Positions 35,243 to 43,365 of a DNA stretch of 64,000 bases are shown here, in pieces. Made by a program: the position numbers and the translations under genes. Source of the stretch: Hymenobacter jeongseonensis. GTDB taxonomy: Bacteria > Bacteroidota > Bacteroidia > Cytophagales > Hymenobacteraceae. The stretch is taken from positions 124,001 through 188,000 of the forward strand of contig NZ_JADQDQ010000001.1 of assembly GCF_015694725.1 (NCBI RefSeq), written 5' to 3'. The notes beneath the pieces are model-generated. The model was not told where the DNA came from, made no database searches, and saw only the letters and a list, made by a program, of their open reading frames with translations. Each line of letters opens with the position of its first letter. Position 1 is the stretch's first letter.

Positions 35243-36514
35243 ATGAACTTTCCAAATTATTTACGCTTGGCCGTAGTGGGCCTTGTGACCTTAGCCAGCT
35301 GTGGCAAAGGTGGGCCGCCCACTGCTTCGAAGCCAGGTAAATATTCCTCTACTACGGGCATTGAGTACAACACTGAGAAGGGGATGGCCGTGGCCAACTT
35401 CAAGTCGGTACCCGAAGGTCCGGGCCTTATTTTTATCGAAGGTGGCCGCACTGTCCTGGGCTCGCAGTCGGAAGACGTGACCATGACGCACGACAACATC
35501 GAGCGCACGGTGACCATCGCCTCGTTCTACATGGATGAAGCCGAGGTGGCCAACATTCACTGGTTGGAATACCTGCACTTCATCCGCACCGACTCGGCCG
35601 AAGAATTTTATCGGTCGGCGTTGCCCGACACTACGGTGTGGGCGCGCGACCTGTCGTTCAACGACCCCTACGTAACCTACTACCTGCGTTACCCTGGCTT
35701 CCGCTACTTCCCCGTGGTGGGCGTGAGCTGGCTGCAGGCCGATGACTATTGCACCTGGCGCACGGCGCAGGTGAACCAGCGCTTGGCTGGCGAAGGCAGC
35801 GACGGCGGTTCCAAGAAAAAGGGCGGCGGTTTGTTCGGTCGCAAAAAGAAAGCTGACGCGGCGGATGCCGGCGCCGAAGGCACGGCCAGCAACGGAGGTG
35901 ATGCCAAGAACAATATCTCAATTGAAAACGGCAACGTGCTACCCAACTACCGCCTCCCCACCGAGGCCGAGTGGGAATATGCCGCCCAAGCCCTCGTTGG
36001 TACGCAGGAGGTTGGCAATGAAAACCAGGAGGAGAAGCGCATTTACCCGTGGGATGGCAAAACTACCCGCAACGCCTACGGCCGGAAGCAGGGCCAGTTC
36101 CTGGCGAACTTCAAGCGGGGCCGCGGCGACTACGCCGGCATCGCCGGTAGCCTGAACGACGGCGCCATGATTACCGAGTACATCTACTCGTACCCCCCCA
36201 ACGACTACGGCCTCTACAACATGGCCGGCAACGTGAACGAGTGGGTGCAGGACGTGTACCGTCCCCTCTCGTACCAGGACGTGGAAGACTTGAACCCCTT
36301 CCGTCGCAACGGCGTAGCCGACCCGGCTGACAAATACGACAAGAAAAACTACCAGTCGCTGATTGACGACCACGTGCGCGTGTACAAAGGTGGTTCGTGG
36401 CGCGACGTAGCCTATTGGCTCTCGCCCGGCACCCGTCGCTTCATGGCCGAGGATTCGGCAACGGCAACCATTGGTTTCCGTTGCGCAATGATTAACGCAG
36501 GCTCGAACAAATAA
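35243..36514 (+). CDS. gldJ: GldJ-like gliding motility/T9SS lipoprotein (formylglycine-generating enzyme fold)
   Basis: 423 aa. A lipoprotein signal (VTLASC, Cys20) leads to an FGE-sulfatase (SUMF1) fold: GPGLIFIEGGRTVLGS, FYMDEAEVANIHWLEYLHF, FPVVGVSWLQADDYCTWRT, NYRLPTEAEWEYAAQ, YGLYNMAGNVNEWVQDVYRP, YKGGSWRDVAYW, IGFRCAM. The YMDEAEVANIHWLEYL pattern is closer to GldJ than to GldK/PorK. A Lys/Gly/Ala-rich insert (about residues 190-230) interrupts the fold. In Flavobacterium GldJ is needed for gliding and T9SS stability. The symbol is by resemblance. Confidence 0.8.
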   Translation: MNFPNYLRLAVVGLVTLASCGKGGPPTASKPGKYSSTTGIEYNTEKGMAVANFKSVPEGPGLIFIEGGRTVLGSQSEDVTMTHDNIERTVTIASFYMDEAEVANIHWLEYLHFIRTDSAEEFYRSALPDTTVWARDLSFNDPYVTYYLRYPGFRYFPVVGVSWLQADDYCTWRTAQVNQRLAGEGSDGGSKKKGGGLFGRKKKADAADAGAEGTASNGGDAKNNISIENGNVLPNYRLPTEAEWEYAAQALVGTQEVGNENQEEKRIYPWDGKTTRNAYGRKQGQFLANFKRGRGDYAGIAGSLNDGAMITEYIYSYPPNDYGLYNMAGNVNEWVQDVYRPLSYQDVEDLNPFRRNGVADPADKYDKKNYQSLIDDHVRVYKGGSWRDVAYWLSPGTRRFMAEDSATATIGFRCAMINAGSNK

Positions 36515-36526
36515 TCGGGCTACCAT

Positions 36527-36564
36527 AAAAAGGGCCGTTCCTAACCAGGAGCGGCCCTTTTTTT
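36527..36564. terminator. Bidirectional terminator
   Basis: AAGGGCCGTTCCT / AGGAGCGGCCCTT, 13 bp stem with one G-T wobble, loop AACC, A- and T-tracts outside; between the convergent gldJ-like and comF genes. Confidence 0.93.
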
Positions 36565-36586
36565 ATGCCTTGCGTTTTCCACCGCT

Positions 36587-37288
36587 TTAGCGGTCAGCGC
36601 AGGCGATGGTAGCGATGCTGACTTCGGCGGCCCCCGCCGCCAGCAGCACGGCGCCGCAAGCTTCCAGGGTAGCGCCCGTGGTTAGCACGTCATCGACGAT
36701 GAGAATGCGGCGGCCGATAATCGAGGTGGGGTTTTCTACTTCAAATACCGTGGCCACGTTTTCCCAGCGCTGGGCGCGGTTCTTTTTGGTTTGGGTATTG
36801 GTGTTGGTGGTGCGGCGGAGCGCAGTGGCGCTGGCGGGCACTTTCAGCCCTTCGGCCAGGCCCGTAGCGAAGGCAGCAGCCTGGTTGTAGCCGCGCTTGG
36901 CCAGCTTTTTCGGGTGCAGCGGCACGGGCACAATCAGGTCGAAATCGGCGGCGAGGCCTGCATTGTGTAATTCGGCGCCGTAGAGCTGGCCCAGTGCAGT
37001 GCCTACGTCGCGCTGGCCTTGGTACTTGAGCTCGTGGAGCAGGTTTTGGACGCGGCCGTGGCGCACAAACCGCAGATAGCTCAGCGCATGGCGGATGGGC
37101 AGCTTGCCCCAAAACCGCCTACCCAGCGGGTTTTGCTCGGGTGGCAGCAGGTGGAAATCGGTGTAAGGCAATTCGGCCCGGCAGCCGGTGCAGAGGTGGT
37201 TTTCGCCCGTCACCAGCGGCTCGCGGCAGGCCAGGCACAGGCGCGGGAAAATCAGCCCAATGAAATCGGCGGCCAGGGAGCGGAGCAT
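36587..37288 (-). CDS. ComF family protein, phosphoribosyltransferase-like
   Basis: 233 aa from ATG 37288 (MLRSLAADFIGLIFPRLCLAC); the upstream extension of the frame crosses a family A repeat and is rejected. The N-terminal zinc-ribbon has two Cys pairs (CLAC, CTGC). The C-terminal PRT domain has the PRPP loop ILIVDDVLTTGATL. ComF is required for DNA uptake in naturally competent bacteria and is otherwise linked to DNA repair. Monocistronic. Confidence 0.93.
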   Translation of the reverse strand: MLRSLAADFIGLIFPRLCLACREPLVTGENHLCTGCRAELPYTDFHLLPPEQNPLGRRFWGKLPIRHALSYLRFVRHGRVQNLLHELKYQGQRDVGTALGQLYGAELHNAGLAADFDLIVPVPLHPKKLAKRGYNQAAAFATGLAEGLKVPASATALRRTTNTNTQTKKNRAQRWENVATVFEVENPTSIIGRRILIVDDVLTTGATLEACGAVLLAAGAAEVSIATIACADR

Positions 37289-37365
37289 GAAGGGTAGAAG
37301 CGAGGTTTTGGAGAGTAATTTTGGAGGAGCAATGTAGCCCGTTCTCGTGCATTGTGCTTCATCAC

Positions 37366-37468
37366 AACGGTCCTGCTGAGCGCCGCCGAAGTATCTCGCC
37401 CGCTTCGTTGTTATCAAATTGATTACTGCTACACGCGAGGTGCTTCGGCGGCGCTCAGCAGGACCGTT
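37366..37468. repeat. Family A inverted repeat with compensatory change
   Basis: 103 bp, arms AACGGTCCTGCTGAGCGC and GCGCTCAGCAGGACCGTT. Compared with other copies the third and fourth core bases are changed (GTCC for GTCA) on the left and matched on the right (GGAC for TGAC), so pairing is kept. Inner CGAAGTATCTCGC and GCGAGGTGCTTCG pair partly. It lies between comF and the AhpD-like gene. Confidence 0.9.
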
Positions 37469-37496
37469 CATCTTAACCCGCCCATCCAAATAACCA

Positions 37497-37877
37497 ATGT
37501 CCCAAGTAACCGAATTCAACGAGTACCGCCAGCGGATGAACGAAACCATCATGGCGGCCGATAACAAGGTCATCAAGCGTTTTTTTAACCTCGACACCAA
37601 TACCTATGCGCCCGGCGCCATCGACGTAAAAACCAAGGAAATGCTGGGCCTAGCCTGCTCCATGGTGCTGCGCTGCGACGACTGCATCAAGTACCATCTC
37701 GGCAAATGCTTTGAGGAAAAGCTCACCGACGAGGAGATTTACGAGGTGTTTGCCATTGCCAACATCATCGGCGGCAGCATTGTGATTCCGCACTTCCGCC
37801 GCGCGGTGGAATACTGGGAAATCCTAAAGACAGAGGCCGTAGCACCGGCGCCACCCCACGCCGAGCACGCGGTATGA
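37497..37877 (+). CDS. Carboxymuconolactone decarboxylase (AhpD-like) family protein
   Basis: 126 aa. The alkylhydroperoxidase motif C-x2-C-x3-H is intact (Cys60, Cys63, His67, in LRCDDCIKYH), and the helical fold is that of AhpD/CMD. Such proteins act as thiol-disulfide antioxidants or as decarboxylases; the CxxC favours the first. Its TGA overlaps the next ATG (ATGA), so the two are coupled. Confidence 0.92.
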   Translation: MSQVTEFNEYRQRMNETIMAADNKVIKRFFNLDTNTYAPGAIDVKTKEMLGLACSMVLRCDDCIKYHLGKCFEEKLTDEEIYEVFAIANIIGGSIVIPHFRRAVEYWEILKTEAVAPAPPHAEHAV

Positions 37878-38257
37878 GCGAGGACCTGACGCTCGCCGAA
37901 CACCACGAATCCGAAGCCGACTTTGAGGCGCGCTGGGAAACGCTGATGCAGGAAATGGAAGCGCGCTTCGGCAAGCGGCCCGACCTGAACGCGCTGCTGC
38001 TGCTCATCGGCATTCAGGAGCTGAACCAAGGCATCACCACGTTCACCAAAGAGCAAAAGCAGGATTTGATGCACATCGCCACCTGCCGGCTTTTCAGCCT
38101 CAGCGGCCACTACGAGTTGGAGCGCGTGGACGAGGACGGCTGGCCGCACTACAAGCTGCTGCGGCCCGTGCCCTTCGCCAATCTGAAGGAACAGGAGCGC
38201 ATGCTGAAGTGGCACGTGCTGGAGTACTTCATGCTGGACCCGGGAGACGACCTTTAA
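37874..38257 (+). CDS. Conserved hypothetical protein coupled to AhpD-like gene
   Basis: 127 aa, very rich in Glu, Leu and His, mostly helical by eye (FEARWETLMQEMEARFG, ELNQGITTFTKEQKQDLMHI). No signal peptide or membrane segment. It starts inside the stop codon of the AhpD-like gene, so joint function is likely, perhaps in redox defence, but I recognise no domain. Family A repeats lie on both sides of this two-gene unit. Confidence 0.8.
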   Translation: MSEDLTLAEHHESEADFEARWETLMQEMEARFGKRPDLNALLLLIGIQELNQGITTFTKEQKQDLMHIATCRLFSLSGHYELERVDEDGWPHYKLLRPVPFANLKEQERMLKWHVLEYFMLDPGDDL

Positions 38258-38266
38258 GTTAATAGC

Positions 38267-38368
38267 ACGTCATGCAGAGCGCAGCGAAGCATCTCGCGTG
38301 CCGCCGCTAATTCAGTTGACCGGATTACTTAAAGCACGCGAGATGCTTCGCTGCGCTCTGCATGACGT
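38267..38368. repeat. Family A inverted repeat
   Basis: 102 bp with outer ends ACGTCATGCAGAGCGCAG and CTGCGCTCTGCATGACGT, inner GCGAAGCATCTCGCG paired with CGCGAGATGCTTCGC without mismatch. It fills the gap between the hypothetical gene (stop 10 bp upstream) and xth (start 18 bp downstream). Confidence 0.93.
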
Positions 38369-38385
38369 TTCGATATTGTGAATCA

Positions 38386-39153
38386 ATGAAAATCATTTCT
38401 TACAACGTCAACGGCTTACGCTCGGCCCTGAGCAAGGGCCTGCTGGACTGGGTGGCCGAAGCGGCGCCCGACGTGCTGTGCCTGCAGGAAATCAAGGCCG
38501 GGCGCGAGCCCATGGACGTTTCCGGGTTTGAAGCGTTGGGCTACTGCGCCTACCTGCATCCGGCCCAAAAACCCGGGTACAGCGGCGTGGCCACGTTCAC
38601 GAAAGTAGAGCCCACGGCCGTGGTGCACGGCTGTGGCCAGAGCTGCTACGACGACGAAGGGCGCGTGCTGCGCCTGGATTTCGAGCATGTATCAGTCCTG
38701 AACACCTACATGCCCTCGGGCACGAGCGGGCCGGAGCGGCAGGCGTTTAAGGTGGAGTGGCTGCACTTTTTTCGGGACTACGTGGCCGGGCTAAAGGCGG
38801 GCAGCACGCCGCCGCTGCTCATTGGCGGCGACTTCAATTGCTGCCAAACGGCCATTGACCTGCACAACCCCAAGGCCAACCAAAACAGCCCCGGCTACAC
38901 GCCCGAGGAGCGGCAGTGGTTCAAGGATTTCCTGGCCGATGGCTTCGTGGATACCTTCCGGCACCACCACGGCGAAGCGGTGGGCCACTATTCCTGGTGG
39001 AGCTACCGGGCCGGCTCGCGCCAGCGCAACGTGGGCTGGCGCCTCGACCATTGGCTGGCCGATGGCACCCTGCAACCCCGCCTGACCGGGGCGGGTCTGT
39101 TACCGGACGTGGTGCATTCGGACCACTGCCCGGCCTGGGTGGAGGTAATGTAG
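38386..39153 (+). CDS. xth: Exodeoxyribonuclease III (AP endonuclease family 1)
   Basis: 255 aa from ATG 38386 (MKIISYNVNGLRSA); eight codons further upstream derive from the repeat and are rejected. The EEP-fold motifs are complete: VLCLQEIKA, NTYMPSG, LIGGDFNCC, WRLDHWLA and the C-terminal HSDHCP. It cleaves DNA 5' to abasic sites and trims 3' blocks during base excision repair. Its TAG stop (39151-39153) lies inside a family B repeat. Confidence 0.96.
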   Translation: MKIISYNVNGLRSALSKGLLDWVAEAAPDVLCLQEIKAGREPMDVSGFEALGYCAYLHPAQKPGYSGVATFTKVEPTAVVHGCGQSCYDDEGRVLRLDFEHVSVLNTYMPSGTSGPERQAFKVEWLHFFRDYVAGLKAGSTPPLLIGGDFNCCQTAIDLHNPKANQNSPGYTPEERQWFKDFLADGFVDTFRHHHGEAVGHYSWWSYRAGSRQRNVGWRLDHWLADGTLQPRLTGAGLLPDVVHSDHCPAWVEVM

Positions 39154-39225
39154 CGCGGACTTTTAGTCCGCGAGCAAGCCGCTTTGCGAAGGACTACTAC
39201 TCGCGGACTAAAAGTCCGCGCTACA
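39149..39225. repeat. Family B inverted repeat, overlapping the xth stop codon
   Basis: 77 bp, ends TGTAGCGCGGACTTTTAG and its complement CTAAAAGTCCGCGCTACA, followed inward by TCCGCGAG and CTCGCGGA. The internal ACTTTTAGT is itself palindromic. The TAG of xth is the third to fifth base of the element. Confidence 0.93.
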
Positions 39226-39280
39226 TCCTCCGAACCAAGCGCCCCGTCTTGATGTATCTTTCCTGACTAAGACCTCACTT

Positions 39281-42200
39281 ATGGAGATGACGATGGAGGG
39301 CGGAGCTTCAGGGGCTCAATACCCGGCCCTGGCGCGAGTACGGACGGAGCTGGAAGCTTTTAAACGCAAGTTTTACCTGAACCTGCTGGTGCGCGGCCTG
39401 CTGGTGGCGTGCGGCCTGTTGCTCACCTTTTTCGTGGTGTTCAACGGCCTCGAGTACTTCCTCTACCTGCCCACGGCGGTGCGGGCGGGGTTGCTGTTCG
39501 GGTTTCTGGCGCTGGTGGCCTACAGCTTCGTGCGCTGGATTTGGACGCCGCTGGCGGCCCTCACCAACCTGCGCCGGCTGCTCAGCGACGAGCAAGCCGC
39601 CCGCAGGGTAGGGGAGTTGTTTCCCGAAGTGCAGGACCGCCTGCTGAACGCGCTGCAGCTGCAGGGCCAGGCCCGCGACAACGCACTGATTGCGGCCAGC
39701 CTGGAGCAACGCGCCGCCCAAATGGGCACTATCTCCTTTGCGCAGGGCATCAATATCAAGCAGCAAAGCCGGCCGCTGTGGAAGTACGCGGCCGTGCCGG
39801 TAGTGGTGCTGCTGGCGCTGTTGGCTTTTTACCCCAGCTTTTTGGTGCAGGGCACGGAGCGCATCTGGCACTACAAGCGGGCATATTCGCCGCCGGCACC
39901 GTTTCAATTTGTGATTAAAAATCCGAAGCTGACAGCGTTTCGGGGCGAGGATTTTACGTTGGACGTGGGCGTGGCCGGAGAGGCCCTGCCGGCCGATGTC
40001 AGCATTGCCTTTGACGAGAGCGAGCGGCGCCTGAGCAAGGTGGCCGGGCGGGGCGACCAGTTTCGCTACACGTTTGAGCAACCGCAGGAAAACGTGACGT
40101 TCCAGTTGAAGGGGGCCGGCTTTAACTCGCCGGAGTACCAACTCACGGTGCTGGAACGGCCCAATCTGCGCGATTTCAAAGTAAATGTTACCTACCCGGC
40201 TTATACCGGAAAGGCGGCCGAAACCATTGAGAATGGCGGCAACCTGACGGTTCCCGAAGGCAGCACGGTGCGCTGGGAATTCGCGACAGCGGCTACCGAT
40301 GAACTGGCCTTGGTATTCCAAAACCCGGATGAGACCTTGGCGGCCAGTGGCAACGGAGAAACTTTCGTGGCCACGCGGCGCATCCTGCGGTCGCAGCCCT
40401 ACTTGCTACGGTTGAAAAACCCCGTTAGCCTGAACCGGGACCCGATTTCTTACCAGCTCACGGCCGTGCCGGACCTGGTGCCGACACTCACGCTCGAAGC
40501 CTTTCCGGATACGGTGACGCGGCGCTACTTGGCGTTGGGAGGCACCGTGCGCGACGATTATGGCCTCACCCGCCTGGAGTTGCACTACCGTTTGCTGCGC
40601 GGCGGCAATGCCCGAGCGGCCGGCAACTACGCCTCGCGCCCGCTGACTTTGCCCAGCGAAAGCGCTGGCACGTACGCCTACACCTGGAACCTGAACCCGC
40701 TGAACCTGCAGCCCGGCGACCGGCTCGAGTACTACGTGGAGGCGTGGGACAACGACGGCGTGCACGGCCCGAAGTCGGCGCGCACCCGGCCGGCGGAGTT
40801 CCGCCTGCCGGGCCGCCGCGAAATGCGCGAGGAGTTGACCGCCCAGGCACAATCGGTGGCGAGTGAAATGAGCCAAGCTGCCAAGCAAAGCGAGAAGCTG
40901 GAGCGTGAGCTGGCCAAGGCCCAGGACAAGCTCAAAACCAAGCGCGACCTGAGCTTTCAGGACCGCAAGCAGCTGGAAAACATGCTCGACCAGAAGCAGC
41001 AATTGAACGAGCAGGTGGAGCAGATGCAGAAAATGTTCGACCAGCTTCAGCAAAAGCAGGACCAGCTCAACCCCAAAAGCGAGGAGATGGCCAAAAAGGC
41101 CGAGGAGCTGAAAAAGCTCATGAACGACTTGCTGGACCCCGAAACGAAGAAGCTCTACGACAAGCTGCAAAAGCTGCTGGAACAGCAAAAGCAGCCCGAT
41201 GCCGAGATGCGGAAGCTCCTGCAGCAGCTCGAAAACAAAGAGGACACCCTGCAAAAGGAGTTGGACCGCGCTCTGGAAATGTTCAAGCAAATGCAGCTTG
41301 AGCAGAAGGTGGAGGAAACCGCCAACAAGCTGGAAGAACTTGCTAAGGACGAAGAGAAACTGGCCGACAAAACCCAGCAGAACGACAAGGAAAATCCCGA
41401 CAACAAGCTCTCGAACCAGGAGCAAAAAGCCAAGCAGGAGCAACTGAAGCAAGAGCAGGCCGAAAACCAGAAGGAGTTTGAGGACCTGAAAAAGGAGCTT
41501 CAGGAATTGAAGCAGATGGACAAGCAATTGGGCGACCAGAACGGCATGGACGAGCAAAAGCCCGACCAGGAGCAGACCGACCAGGATATGCAGGAAAGCC
41601 AGCAGCAGCTCGGCAAAAACCAGAACCAGAAGGCCGCCGCCAAGCAGAAAAGCGCCGCTCAGCGCATGAAAAAGATGGCGCAGAAAATGCGCGACCAGAT
41701 GAGCGAGGAAGAAAGCGACCAGGCCCAGGAGAACATCGACGACCTGCGCGACATCCTCGAAAATCTGCTCACGCTCAGCTTCGACCAGGAAAACCTGATG
41801 AAGGATTTCCGCAAGGTGGACCAGAGCGACCCACGCTTTGTGCAGCTGGGCCAAACCCAGCGCAAGCTGCGCGACGACGCCAAAATTGTGCAAGACTCCC
41901 TGTACGCCCTGGCCAAGAAGGAGCCCAAGATTCAGAGTTTTGTGACGCGGGAGGTGGGCGAGATGAACGGCCGCATGGAGGAGTCGCTCACCCACATTCA
42001 GCAGCGCGACCCCAGCCGGGCCACCGCCACCCAGCAGCAGGCCATGACCAGCATGAACAACCTAGCCCTGATGCTGCAAAGCTCCCTCAACCAGATGCAG
42101 CAGGAGGCCCAGGCCGGCAAAGGCCAGCCCCAGGACGGCCAGGGCAAGCCCGGCAAGAAAAAAGGCAAGGGCAAAGGGCAGGGCCAGGGCAGCAAACCCG

Positions 42201-42790
42201 GCCCCGGCCAGATGGGCAAGATGCAGCAACAGCTCAACGAGCAGATTCAGAAGCTGTCGCAGAGCGGCAAGTCGGGCCGGGAAATGTCGCAGGAGCTGGC
42301 CAAGCTGGCCGGCCAGCAGCAGATGCTGCGCCAGGCCATGCAGCAGCTCGATAAAATGCAGCAGAACGGCAAGCCCGGCGGCTCACAAGCGGGCGAAGGC
42401 AAAGACGGCAAAGAGGGCGGCAAGGAAGGAAAAGAAGGCGGCGCCGATGGCAAAGGGGAGCAGGGCGGCGGCGGCACCGGCGACATCAAAAAAATGATGG
42501 AGCAAACCGAAACCGACCTCGTCAATAAGCGCCTCACCGAGCAAACCATCATGCGCCAGCAGCAAATCCTCACCCGGCTGCTGGAAGTGGAGAAATCGGC
42601 CCGGGAGCGCGACCAAGACACCAAGCGCGAAGCCCAGGCCGCGCAAGTAAAAACCCCGGTTTTTCCGCCCGGTTTCGACAAATACAAGGCAAATAAAGAA
42701 CGCCAAACTGAATTACTACGTAGTACACCCCCGAGCCTTACTCCGTATTACCAACGCGAAGTGGGGGAGTACTTTCAGAAGATTAAGTAG
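39281..42790 (+). CDS. DUF4175 family membrane protein with long coiled coil
   Basis: 1169 aa. Three membrane helices lie near residues 34-60, 66-90 and 172-190. An extracytoplasmic beta-rich part follows (about 200-500). Residues 520-900 are an extreme Gln/Lys/Glu/Leu coiled coil, and 950-1090 are rich in Gly, Lys and Gln. The layout matches Bacteroidota DUF4175 proteins, which have no assigned function. The promoter is probably TATCTTTC at 39255. The coiled coil explains long open frames on the opposite strand. Confidence 0.9.
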   Translation: MEMTMEGGASGAQYPALARVRTELEAFKRKFYLNLLVRGLLVACGLLLTFFVVFNGLEYFLYLPTAVRAGLLFGFLALVAYSFVRWIWTPLAALTNLRRLLSDEQAARRVGELFPEVQDRLLNALQLQGQARDNALIAASLEQRAAQMGTISFAQGINIKQQSRPLWKYAAVPVVVLLALLAFYPSFLVQGTERIWHYKRAYSPPAPFQFVIKNPKLTAFRGEDFTLDVGVAGEALPADVSIAFDESERRLSKVAGRGDQFRYTFEQPQENVTFQLKGAGFNSPEYQLTVLERPNLRDFKVNVTYPAYTGKAAETIENGGNLTVPEGSTVRWEFATAATDELALVFQNPDETLAASGNGETFVATRRILRSQPYLLRLKNPVSLNRDPISYQLTAVPDLVPTLTLEAFPDTVTRRYLALGGTVRDDYGLTRLELHYRLLRGGNARAAGNYASRPLTLPSESAGTYAYTWNLNPLNLQPGDRLEYYVEAWDNDGVHGPKSARTRPAEFRLPGRREMREELTAQAQSVASEMSQAAKQSEKLERELAKAQDKLKTKRDLSFQDRKQLENMLDQKQQLNEQVEQMQKMFDQLQQKQDQLNPKSEEMAKKAEELKKLMNDLLDPETKKLYDKLQKLLEQQKQPDAEMRKLLQQLENKEDTLQKELDRALEMFKQMQLEQKVEETANKLEELAKDEEKLADKTQQNDKENPDNKLSNQEQKAKQEQLKQEQAENQKEFEDLKKELQELKQMDKQLGDQNGMDEQKPDQEQTDQDMQESQQQLGKNQNQKAAAKQKSAAQRMKKMAQKMRDQMSEEESDQAQENIDDLRDILENLLTLSFDQENLMKDFRKVDQSDPRFVQLGQTQRKLRDDAKIVQDSLYALAKKEPKIQSFVTREVGEMNGRMEESLTHIQQRDPSRATATQQQAMTSMNNLALMLQSSLNQMQQEAQAGKGQPQDGQGKPGKKKGKGKGQGQGSKPGPGQMGKMQQQLNEQIQKLSQSGKSGREMSQELAKLAGQQQMLRQAMQQLDKMQQNGKPGGSQAGEGKDGKEGGKEGKEGGADGKGEQGGGGTGDIKKMMEQTETDLVNKRLTEQTIMRQQQILTRLLEVEKSARERDQDTKREAQAAQVKTPVFPPGFDKYKANKERQTELLRSTPPSLTPYYQREVGEYFQKIK

Positions 42791-42863
42791 ACGCTGCCTT
42801 GCTTGTCGCTCACTTCTTCGTTTTATCGTAAACCGATAAGCTGAAGTCTGCCGTACAATACAC

Positions 42864-42871
42864 TATTTTTG
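42864..42871 (+). promoter_or_regulatory. -7 promoter element for the RsbW-like gene
   Basis: TATTTTTG, exact TAnnTTTG, 41 bp before ATG 42913. Confidence 0.55.
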
Positions 42872-42912
42872 CCGCCCCTAACCCGCTGCCGCTCTCCCTA
42901 TCAAACCGCCTT

Positions 42913-43359
42913 ATGAAGCAGGTAAAAATTCAGATTCCGTCACTCGTCGAAAACATCCGCGTGGTGGAGAGTTTTATCGATAATTCCAAGGATACCTTTC
43001 AGATTGAGGACGATATCTATGGCAACATCATGGTTGCCGTGACCGAGGCGGTGAATAACGCCATCCGCCACGGCAACAAATTCGACAAGGATAAGAATGT
43101 CTATTTGTCGCTGTACGTGGAGCCCCAACTGCTCAAATTCGAAATCGAAGACGAAGGTGCAGGCTTTAATTTCGACAACTTGGACGACCCTACTGCACCC
43201 GAGAACTTGGAAAATCCCGGGGGCCGGGGCATTTTCCTCATCCGGCACTTGGCCGATGAAGTTGAATTTAGCAAAGAAGGTCGCCGCGTGCAGCTCACGT
43301 TTCAGCTTACGGCTGCGCCCGTTGATGAAAGCCCCACGGCCGACCATATCGCAGCCTAA
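42913..43359 (+). CDS. RsbW-like serine/threonine-type ATPase (anti-sigma regulatory kinase)
   Basis: 148 aa. A HATPase_c_2 domain with N-box EAVNNAIRHGNK, G1 DEGAGF and G2 GGRGIFLI covers most of the protein. Relatives phosphorylate anti-anti-sigma proteins or bind sigma factors in partner-switching. No STAS partner or phosphatase gene lies next to it, so the pathway is unclear. It is 6 bp upstream of ybeY, in the same transcript. Confidence 0.92.
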   Translation: MKQVKIQIPSLVENIRVVESFIDNSKDTFQIEDDIYGNIMVAVTEAVNNAIRHGNKFDKDKNVYLSLYVEPQLLKFEIEDEGAGFNFDNLDDPTAPENLENPGGRGIFLIRHLADEVEFSKEGRRVQLTFQLTAAPVDESPTADHIAA

Positions 43360-43365
43360 CGCAAC

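Noticed and set aside
38362..38385. Eight extra N-terminal codons for exonuclease III
   Set aside because: They are encoded by the end of the family A repeat; the family's N-terminus MKIISYNVNG starts at 38386.
40406..41995. 529-codon Leu-rich open frame on the minus strand
   Set aside because: Antisense to the DUF4175 coiled coil; CAG/AAG codons read backwards as CTG/CTT and give a false membrane-like protein.
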